Positions 1 to 5,478 of a DNA stretch of 7,420 nucleotides are shown piece after piece; the first letter of the stretch is position 1, and every line of letters begins with the position of its first letter. Position numbers and translations under genes: made by a program. The notes under the pieces are model-generated. The model was not told the DNA's origin, searched no databases, and saw nothing but the letters and a program-made list of their open reading frames with translations. The DNA is from Chromatiales bacterium (GTDB lineage Bacteria > Pseudomonadota > Gammaproteobacteria > UBA6429): positions 1-7,420 of the forward strand of contig JALTJN010000082.1 in the NCBI GenBank assembly GCA_027076405.1, in the 5' to 3' direction.

Positions 1-1254
1 GGGCCTAAAAAGATGATTACTGTTTTCATATCTCTTTTTCATCGAAAGAGCAATTGCTGCATTACCCAAAATAAAGTACATAAAATCAGGATATTGTGAT
101 GGATTATAAATAATGGCTCCGACTAACCAGACTAATGTACTTGTAATACACATTATGGAATAATTCACGAAAAGTATAACACCTTTTTCGCGAAAAAAAT
201 AAACCGTACGAATCAGTGAAAAAAGGAGAAGGACAAAAAAGGTAATGTAAAATAAAACACCAATATAACCATAGGATAGCAGCCATGTTATATAATCACC
301 ATGAGGGCCTATATTGATATGAGTTCCAATGAATTGTGCAAGAAATGGCTCTCGCGAAAATCGATCAAGGCTATTACGCCATTTCCCTACTCTACCATGA
401 AGACCGGCATCGATGTTTTGCCGCTCTGAAACCATCACGTATTCACTTTCAGACCTAGCCTGCAATTGTTCGGCCCTATCTTGAATAAACGAGGAAGTCA
501 AAACAATGCTCGTACTCACAGATAACATGATAAAAAGCGGCATATATTTTCTGGCATAGGTAAATATTAGTACAAAGAGAATTATTGACATATTGATGAG
601 TAGAGTTCTGCTTAACGTAAGAGTTAACAGAAAATAGAAGGCACATAGCGTTATAATGTCCAAAATTAATTTCTTATTATTTTTTAACAAAACAGAATTG
701 CCTATCTTATAAATCATAGCTAAGCCACCAAAAAGGGTTGCTTGTGCATAGCCATCATATTTATAGTATAAGCCATAATACATTGTAAATTCCGATTGAT
801 CTCCTCGTATTATAGACGTACTCATCCCAGCAAATTCAGGACCTATAAAAACCTGGGCCAGCCCTTGCAGAAGAGGAAAAATTGTCGCAAATAAAAATGC
901 ATTCACAAGCGACTCAATATCCCTTTTCTCTTTGAATATTTTGGGAAAAACAACAAATACAGCAAAACCGTTAAGTATACGTATGAATTGTGAAAAATCA
1001 TTTATTCCGTAAAACCCATATCGCATTAATACTGAAAAAGTAGAAAACATAACCCAAATGATGATTATGAAAAAAAAAATAGTTAACCAATGATCATAGT
1101 GACTCGTTCGATTTTGGAACCAATATATACATAGAGATACAGGGAAAATAAATCCTGAAAGCTCTAAAGCATTAAGATTTCCCAGGACATTGACATCGTA
1201 AAAAACCGCAATTAAAGATCTTAGTGCAATATATATAAGAATTGCTTTTTTCAT
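1..1254 (-). CDS. Wzy/WaaL-type O-antigen polymerase or ligase, 3' end cut by window edge
   Basis: A frame of 418 codons runs without a stop from an ATG at 1254 to the left edge, so only the C-terminus is missing. The product is a multi-pass inner-membrane protein with about ten hydrophobic segments, for example near residues 4-20, 32-47, 57-78, 92-108, 118-138, 197-220, 222-234, 239-256, 321-348, 359-384 and 390-405. A long hydrophilic, probably periplasmic loop (about 257-320) is rich in Arg, Asp and Glu. It ends in a GPHGDY motif at 316-321 followed by a Gly-rich hydrophobic helix. That loop, the preceding SRT motif (215-217) and R288/R293 match the Wzy_C/O-antigen ligase layout. Such proteins polymerise lipid-linked repeat units or ligate glycan to lipid A core; sequence alone does not say which. 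The full family length is usually 400-450, so little is lost. The start is 15 bases after the methyltransferase stop, with TAG in frame just upstream and no clear Shine-Dalgarno, which suggests operon read-through. Confidence 0.8.
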   Translation of the reverse strand, partial: MKKAILIYIALRSLIAVFYDVNVLGNLNALELSGFIFPVSLCIYWFQNRTSHYDHWLTIFFFIIIIWVMFSTFSVLMRYGFYGINDFSQFIRILNGFAVFVVFPKIFKEKRDIESLVNAFLFATIFPLLQGLAQVFIGPEFAGMSTSIIRGDQSEFTMYYGLYYKYDGYAQATLFGGLAMIYKIGNSVLLKNNKKLILDIITLCAFYFLLTLTLSRTLLINMSIILFVLIFTYARKYMPLFIMLSVSTSIVLTSSFIQDRAEQLQARSESEYVMVSERQNIDAGLHGRVGKWRNSLDRFSREPFLAQFIGTHINIGPHGDYITWLLSYGYIGVLFYITFFVLLLFSLIRTVYFFREKGVILFVNYSIMCITSTLVWLVGAIIYNPSQYPDFMYFILGNAAIALSMKKRYENSNHLFRP

Positions 1255-1269
1255 TAATCTATGATTCTA

Positions 1270-2109
1270 CTACAGATTATCAACGGACTCGGCAACAACG
1301 AAAATACTTGTACCATATGCAAGACGTGCCCCCTGATCGACTATACCTAGCTCATATTTACACAGGGAATCCACTACTCGGATTATAAACTTAGAAGTTG
1401 CACTGTGTTCTTTCTGAGTACGCTTTAAAGTTGTTTTTTTGCGAAAACTGAATAACGATGGTATTGTTCTCACACAAAAAATAGGTAGCATGAGAAATGA
1501 AAAAAAATAGGATGAATAGATGATCCTGAATCCTGTGTCTGTAAAACGATTATTTAGAAGCTTTTTCGTATATCGTCGAAAATGCCCTGAATTATCGTCC
1601 TCTGCTGACCACAAAAAATTATATGCAGGGACGGTCAAATAGATAAGACCATTTTTTACCAATTTATGCTTCATTTGCTTCAGAAATGCAATATCATCTT
1701 CTATGTGCTCGAGAACATCGAAAAGAGCAAAAGCCGGCACCATTCCGTCTTTGAGTCTTGCGTCTTCTAATGTTGAACAAATAAGTTGCGTGAGTCCACG
1801 CTTCTGCATATTTCGAACACCCGACTCCCCTGGTTCAAGGGCAATAATGTCGAAGCCCTCTCCCGATAGGGCTTTAGCAACAATACCATTACCGGCACCA
1901 ACTTCCAAAACAAAGCCTGATGGTGGAAATTGCTTTACCAGCGAACAAATAATTCGATTCCTGTGTTGAAACCAGAAGGAACTGTCTTCGACCGCCATAC
2001 AGACCTCATTCCCATCATCCGGGTAAGAGATTACTGACGTGTCTATTGAATACCAAACTCCAGATCCAGATTGACATAAACCTTCTGCAATACTGGGTAT
2101 ATCAATCAT
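1270..2109 (-). CDS. class I SAM-dependent methyltransferase (Methyltransf_11/23 type)
   Basis: This 279-residue cytoplasmic enzyme has a Rossmann SAM-binding core. Motif I is LEVGAGNG at 68-75, the acidic end of strand beta-2 is E92 (ALEPG), and the motif II/IV region is DVLEHIEDD at 131-139. A PAYNFLWSAEDD stretch (161-172) and HFRRY (176-180) follow, as in methyltransferases commonly found beside polysaccharide glycosyltransferases. An N-terminal SSFWFQHRNRII stretch (43-54) is also typical of that group. A hydrophobic patch near 198-212 could touch the membrane. The frame is open further upstream, to an ATG at 2178. I chose the ATG at 2109 because AGGAG lies six bases before it, it forms an ATGA overlap with the aminotransferase stop, and the extra 23 residues look unlike the family. 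The likely role is methylating a glycan, nucleotide sugar or lipid-linked intermediate, possibly as a chain cap. The acceptor cannot be read from the sequence. Confidence 0.85.
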   Translation of the reverse strand: MIDIPSIAEGLCQSGSGVWYSIDTSVISYPDDGNEVCMAVEDSSFWFQHRNRIICSLVKQFPPSGFVLEVGAGNGIVAKALSGEGFDIIALEPGESGVRNMQKRGLTQLICSTLEDARLKDGMVPAFALFDVLEHIEDDIAFLKQMKHKLVKNGLIYLTVPAYNFLWSAEDDNSGHFRRYTKKLLNNRFTDTGFRIIYSSYFFSFLMLPIFCVRTIPSLFSFRKKTTLKRTQKEHSATSKFIIRVVDSLCKYELGIVDQGARLAYGTSIFVVAESVDNL

Positions 2110-3341
2110 TTGATACTCCTGCGAACAGATATAGTTTTTTTGGACGGGTGTGCATGGCCAGCATCTGAAGATAGCCATCTTCTTTTTTTTCGTGATGTGA
2201 AAAACTCAGCTATAGACTCTATCACGTACATCTGTTCCTGCTTGGTCAGATCATTATAAAAAGGCAAGCGCAAAAGGCGGTCACTAACATTTTCAGTAAC
2301 CGGACAGTCGCCCTTTCTACATCCATAGCGTTTACCCATTTCAGATAAATGAAGCGGAAGATAGTGAAAAACGCTGAGTATGCCTTTATTTTTTAGATGT
2401 CTGATCAATTGTTGCCGGACATGTAGAGAAGGCAATAAAATTTGAAACATATGATAAGACTGCTGGCAACAATCTGGAATCATCGGAAGTTGAATACCTG
2501 AGCTCGGAACCAGCTCGGAGAGATGAGAATAATAAAACTCCCAAATGCTCCGGCGTTTCGCCTGGATGATTTCATACGACTCCAGTTGTGCAAAGAGAAA
2601 TGCGGCAAGCAGGTCAGAAGGCAGATAGCTCGATCCGACATCTACCCAAGAATATTTATCAACCTGTCCACGGAAAAACATGCTACGATTCGTTCCCTTT
2701 TCCCGAATAATTTCTGCGCGGTCAACCAATTCAGGATTATTGATATAGAGTGCGCCCCCCTCACCACAATGGATATTCTTAGTCTCATGAAAACTCAACG
2801 TTGACAAGGCACCAAAAGTACCTAAATGCTTATCCTTGTATTTACCAAATAGGCCCTGAGCATTGTCTTCGACGACAGAAATACCAGCATTATTTGCAAT
2901 TGACATGATAACATCCATATCGCAGCCAACACCAGCATAATGGACAGGGACAATCGCTTTCGTACGCGGCGTGACAAGCCCTTCAAGTTGAGTTTCATCC
3001 AAATTAAACGTATCAGGACGGATATCGCAAAAAATCGGTATAGCCCCTCGCAAAACAAAGGCATTAACTGTGGAGACAAAGGTAAAGGAAGGGACAATAA
3101 CTTCATCTCCAGCTTTGATATTTAGTAACAAAGCTGCCATTTCAAGGGCATGGGTACAAGATGTAGTTAAAAGTACATACTTAGCACCCAAGACTTTCTC
3201 AAAAAAAAGTTGACATTGCTTAGTATAGTAGCCATCACCAGATGCATGCCCACGGTTAATAACATCTTTAATATAAAGATACTCAGCACCTGATATATAA
3301 GGCTTATTAAAAGGGATATTGTATGATTGTGAGATATTCAA
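2106..3341 (-). CDS. wecE: dTDP-4-amino-4,6-dideoxygalactose transaminase (DegT/DnrJ/EryC1/StrS family)
   Basis: This PLP-dependent enzyme should convert dTDP-4-keto-6-deoxy-D-glucose to dTDP-4-amino-4,6-dideoxy-D-galactose (dTDP-Fuc4N) in the cytoplasm, using glutamate. The match to enterobacterial WecE/RffA as I know it is close. It includes IPFNKP (9-14), LEMAALLL (66-73), GDEVIVPSFTFVST (78-91), VPVHYAGVGCDMD (131-143), VVEDNAQG (156-163, D159 expected to hold the PLP ring nitrogen) and SFHETKN (183-189, K188 the Schiff-base lysine). EIIREKGTNRSMFFRGQVDKY (210-230) and GSSYLPSDL (236-244) are near signature-level. At 411 residues it exceeds the roughly 376 of the E. coli enzyme. The surplus is a short N-terminal leader and a basic C-terminal tail (about 382-411) that begins at an A8 run. 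The start is a TTG without Shine-Dalgarno; an in-frame TAA lies seven codons upstream and no ATG is near. The gene is noticeably more GC-rich than its neighbours. Related FdtB- or VioA-type specificity cannot be fully excluded. Confidence 0.9.
   Translation of the reverse strand: MNISQSYNIPFNKPYISGAEYLYIKDVINRGHASGDGYYTKQCQLFFEKVLGAKYVLLTTSCTHALEMAALLLNIKAGDEVIVPSFTFVSTVNAFVLRGAIPIFCDIRPDTFNLDETQLEGLVTPRTKAIVPVHYAGVGCDMDVIMSIANNAGISVVEDNAQGLFGKYKDKHLGTFGALSTLSFHETKNIHCGEGGALYINNPELVDRAEIIREKGTNRSMFFRGQVDKYSWVDVGSSYLPSDLLAAFLFAQLESYEIIQAKRRSIWEFYYSHLSELVPSSGIQLPMIPDCCQQSYHMFQILLPSLHVRQQLIRHLKNKGILSVFHYLPLHLSEMGKRYGCRKGDCPVTENVSDRLLRLPFYNDLTKQEQMYVIESIAEFFTSRKKRRWLSSDAGHAHPSKKTISVRRSIK
2116..2120 (-). 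promoter_or_regulatory. Shine-Dalgarno site deciding the methyltransferase start
   Basis: AGGAG sits six bases upstream of the ATG at 2109, inside the last codons of the aminotransferase gene. It is the clearest ribosome binding site in the window. With the ATGA stop/start overlap it points to translational coupling of the two genes and argues against the longer upstream start at 2178. Confidence 0.8.
2183..2190 (-). other. A8 homopolymer with in-frame A AAA AAA slippery heptamer
   Basis: On the coding strand the aminotransferase reads CGA AAA AAA AGA here, so the heptamer A AAA AAA is in the phase required for -1 ribosomal slippage. After a -1 shift the frame becomes AAG AAG ATG and enters the methyltransferase frame, which stays open to 1270. 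The run falls where WecE homologues normally end. I see no strong hairpin just downstream, so function as a programmed shift is unproven; it could equally be a mutable tract. Confidence 0.35.
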
Positions 3342-3389
3342 GCTAGATATTATAATCGGTTAAACACATATTATGAAAGAATTGCTACC

Positions 3390-3470
3390 AGATGATGGAA
3401 ATATTTAAATAAATATCAAGACAGAGAAATGATTAATAAACATATAGAATTATTTTATACACCATCATCT
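3390..3470. repeat. 9-bp inverted repeat spanning the formyltransferase/aminotransferase junction
   Basis: AGATGATGG at 3390-3398 is the exact reverse complement of CCATCATCT at 3462-3470, with 63 bases between. The right arm covers the last codons and stop of the formyltransferase gene. The 124-base gap (3342-3464) is otherwise AT-rich with no recognisable gene. Without a U-run or short loop this is not a standard terminator, and a chance match is possible. Confidence 0.3.
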
Positions 3471-4394
3471 CCCTAATGTATCCTTTATACTAGTTATACA
3501 GAGAGATGCACAGGTGTTAATTCCATCATCCAATTGAACTTCGTTGATTAGTAGTGCACCATGGCCAGCAAGAACAATCACACCTTTATCTGGTATAATT
3601 TCGACAACTCTACCAGCTACACAGCCGATATATTTACGATAACTCTTCAACAGCTCTGCTTTCCAGATTACTATTCTTTTCCCACGTAAAAATGTATATG
3701 CACCGGAATAAGGTTTACTGCAGGCACGAATCAGATTATAGATTTCAGTAGCACTCTTATCCCATTCAATAACGTTATCTTCAGGAACTCTCTTACAAGT
3801 ATATGTGGCATTATCATGTTCTTGGCTCTTAAGTTGAACCACACCGGATACAAGAGAATAGAAATTCTTTTCTATTATGCTGAGATACGCATTGGTGACA
3901 TGCTGCATAACATCGTAAATGTAATCGGTCTCACGTATCGGAACTACTATCTGATCAACTATATCTCCCTCATCCATCTTATCAGTAATTTTAAATAACG
4001 ATACGCCAGTTTGTTTTTCTCCGTTTATAATAGCCCAGACTGTTGGAGAAAACCCACGGTATAGTGGTAATAAGGAATCATGAAACACATATGATCCAAG
4101 TCGAGGAGATTTCCAAATCCGCTCAGGGATCAAATATCTCCAATTGACAACAAACATAATATCGACTTGACATGTTTCCCATACTGAATAAAAATCATCT
4201 CTGTCTGCATTTCTATATTCAAAAAATTGTCCACCAAAGCTAAGAGTACATTCCCTTATATCATGGATAAATTTAGGCTCCCATGGGTCTTCAGGAAAGC
4301 TAAATACTATAAACTCAGCACCTGGAGAAAGCCTATTCAGAGTTTGCAAGAAAAGAAGACCTCGCTGAGTCGCACATAAAAGAGCTATTTTCAT
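3465..4394 (-). CDS. formyltransferase-family protein (Fmt/ArnA-N-like), probable sugar N-formyltransferase
   Basis: This 309-residue protein has the formyl_transf_N fold followed by a linker and C-terminal domain like those of Fmt and ArnA. The family uses N10-formyltetrahydrofolate to formylate an amine. Visible signatures are FVVNWRYLIP (81-90), FHDSLLPLYRG (104-114), TVWAIINGE (118-126), TGVSLF (129-134) and DKMDEGDIV (138-146). These supply the catalytic His (H105) and Asp (D141). The usual Asn two residues before that His is replaced by V103. The C-terminal part, IEWDKSATEIYNLIRACSKP (209-228) then YSGAYTF (229-235), resembles the Fmt/ArnA linker. A housekeeping methionyl-tRNA formyltransferase is unlikely inside a polysaccharide cluster; the neighbouring aminotransferase suggests an amino-sugar nucleotide as substrate. 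The start is the ATG at 4394, preceded by AGGTGGAG; a GTG at 4403 would lie inside that ribosome binding site. The gene overlaps the upstream GT2 by 62 bases. Confidence 0.8.
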   Translation of the reverse strand: MKIALLCATQRGLLFLQTLNRLSPGAEFIVFSFPEDPWEPKFIHDIRECTLSFGGQFFEYRNADRDDFYSVWETCQVDIMFVVNWRYLIPERIWKSPRLGSYVFHDSLLPLYRGFSPTVWAIINGEKQTGVSLFKITDKMDEGDIVDQIVVPIRETDYIYDVMQHVTNAYLSIIEKNFYSLVSGVVQLKSQEHDNATYTCKRVPEDNVIEWDKSATEIYNLIRACSKPYSGAYTFLRGKRIVIWKAELLKSYRKYIGCVAGRVVEIIPDKGVIVLAGHGALLINEVQLDDGINTCASLCITSIKDTLGR

Positions 4395-5337
4395 CTTCTC
4401 CACCTATTACATTTCTAATACTATACACTGTCTTATCCATTGTACGGAAATGGACACGAGCTAAATACTCACCAATAATGCCGAGAGCAACGAGTTGTGC
4501 GCCTGAAAAAATAGCTATGCTTGATGCCAGAAAAGAGAAACCTGGAACGACAGCACCGAAGAGTATATATCTTAATATGACATAAAAAAGGATTGTTGCA
4601 CCAAATAAAGTAAAAATAAAACCAATAATGCTAGAGACTTGAAGCGGAAGAATACTAAAGCCTGTGATCATATTTAGTGCATGCTTAACCAGTGATGGAA
4701 ATGTATAATTTGATTGGCCCTCGGCACGAGGGGCATGATGAACAGAGACAGCACAGAATCGTGTAGTGCCCCATGTTAATAATACATCTATCAAAACAAA
4801 GGAGCCGTTATATTGAGCGAATGCATCCCTAAGGATTGTTCGGAAGACTCGAAAAGCACTGACGCTTCTCGCGACATCAACCCCCATCGAGCTCTTAAGT
4901 GCTATTTTAGTAATTTTTGAAGCCATATCTCGCCATAATCCATGTTGCTCATGCTCAGGAACGCCATAAACCACATCATATTCATCCGTCAATTTATATA
5001 ATAGTTTGTGGATTTCTTCTGGAGGATGTTGCAGATCGTCATCCATTGTAACACAGACTTCATATCGCGCTTGGCGAATACCACAGAGTAGAGCATTATG
5101 TTGGCCATAATTTCTCATAAAATTAATAGCCTGTACCCATGTATATCTCTGTACAAGCGATTCAATTACACGCCAACTATTATCTCTGCTGCAGTCGTTT
5201 ACCAAGATCACTTCGAACTCTCTTGCAATTTTTGGTAAAACGTTAGCCAACCGTATAAGAAGGCTGGGGAGAATTTTCTCACTGTTATAGACGGGGATAA
5301 TGACGGAAATGTTATTTTTATCGGCCATGGCAATCAT
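4333..5337 (-). CDS. polyprenyl-phosphate glycosyltransferase, GT2 family (GtrB/ArnC/DPM1-like)
   Basis: This 334-residue enzyme has a cytoplasmic GT-A domain and two C-terminal membrane helices. It should transfer a sugar from a nucleotide donor to undecaprenyl phosphate on the inner leaflet. The GT-A domain opens with ISVIIPVYNSE (10-20) and VILVNDCSRDNS (43-54). The metal-binding acidic cluster DDDLQHPPEEI is at 99-109, and the product-binding region HAPRAEGQSNY is at 201-211, resembling the conserved R..G.S.Y motif. Membrane segments lie near 227-257 and 265-290, followed by GIIGEYLARV (286-295), as in GtrB and ArnC. The first ATG (5337) and an in-frame ATG at 5328 are both possible; neither has a clear Shine-Dalgarno, and a TAA is in frame seven codons upstream. 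The C-terminal 20 or so residues lie in the overlap with the formyltransferase gene and are not conserved in the family. Beside a GT-C gene, the role is likely to be making the lipid-linked donor for it. Confidence 0.88.
   Translation of the reverse strand: MIAMADKNNISVIIPVYNSEKILPSLLIRLANVLPKIAREFEVILVNDCSRDNSWRVIESLVQRYTWVQAINFMRNYGQHNALLCGIRQARYEVCVTMDDDLQHPPEEIHKLLYKLTDEYDVVYGVPEHEQHGLWRDMASKITKIALKSSMGVDVARSVSAFRVFRTILRDAFAQYNGSFVLIDVLLTWGTTRFCAVSVHHAPRAEGQSNYTFPSLVKHALNMITGFSILPLQVSSIIGFIFTLFGATILFYVILRYILFGAVVPGFSFLASSIAIFSGAQLVALGIIGEYLARVHFRTMDKTVYSIRNVIGGEDENSSFMCDSARSSFLANSE
4398..4405 (-). promoter_or_regulatory. Shine-Dalgarno site deciding the formyltransferase start
   Basis: AGGTGGAG on the coding strand ends three bases before the ATG at 4394. 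Its GTG (4403-4401) is in frame and could be mistaken for a start, but it is part of the ribosome binding site. The site lies within the 3' coding region of the GT2 gene, so translation of the two is probably coupled. Confidence 0.6.
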
Positions 5338-5410
5338 TTGAGAAGGATATAATTAGATGCTCCAATAACCAACTAGTTTCGTGAGTATGTAACTGCTTGA
5401 CAACTATTTC

Positions 5411-5441
5411 AATCTACATATATTATTTATATATGTAGATT
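5411..5441. repeat. perfect 13-bp palindrome with 5-base loop between GT-C and GT2 genes
   Basis: AATCTACATATAT (5411-5423) and ATATATGTAGATT (5429-5441) are exact reverse complements around TATTT. The stem is AT-rich, and no U-run follows on the transcribed side (GAAATAGTTG comes next), so a Rho-independent terminator is unlikely. It sits in the 141-base gap 5338-5478 and overlaps a TATAAT box. It may be a protein-binding operator or a 5' mRNA stem-loop. Confidence 0.6.
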
Positions 5442-5468
5442 ATACAGATATACACAATTATATTACAA
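5439..5468 (-). promoter_or_regulatory. candidate sigma70-type promoter for the GT2 and downstream genes
   Basis: On the minus strand TTGTAA (5463-5468, four of six to TTGACA) is followed after 18 bases by TATAAT (5439-5444, six of six). The predicted start, near 5432, would fall inside the palindrome at 5411-5441, leaving a leader of about 95 bases before the GT2 ATG. A weaker second option is TTGAAA...CATACT with a 17-base spacer just downstream. In AT-rich DNA such boxes arise often, so this is tentative. Confidence 0.35.
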
Positions 5469-5478
5469 ATGGCTTGGC

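Noticed and set aside
104..286. 60-residue hydrophobic open frame on the minus strand
   Set aside because: It is out of frame with the 418-codon Wzy/WaaL-type reading frame that covers the same bases and carries the family motifs; a shadow.
1703..1969. 88-residue plus-strand open frame
   Set aside because: Antisense to the SAM-binding core of the methyltransferase; no recognisable domain.
2110..2178. Upstream extension of the methyltransferase to the ATG at 2178
   Set aside because: No ribosome binding site at 2178, cysteine-rich non-family sequence, and a much better start at 2109 with AGGAG and an ATGA overlap.
2523..3125. Two plus-strand (2523-2804, 2940-3125) and one minus-strand (2822-3106) open frames
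   Set aside because: All lie inside the strongly conserved transaminase gene in other frames; composition only.
3349..3377. Promoter TTCATA/TATAAT before the transaminase
   Set aside because: The -35 is poor and the start would coincide with the first codon; kept only as a remark under the TTG-start finding.
3816..3998. 60-residue plus-strand open frame
   Set aside because: Antisense to the formyltransferase gene, with no signature.
3465..4394. Housekeeping methionyl-tRNA formyltransferase (fmt)
   Set aside because: Context is a polysaccharide cluster without def or rsmB, and the N-x-H active-site motif differs from Fmt.
5399..5441. Intergenic palindrome as a Rho-independent terminator
   Set aside because: The stem has few GC pairs and no run of T follows on the transcribed side.
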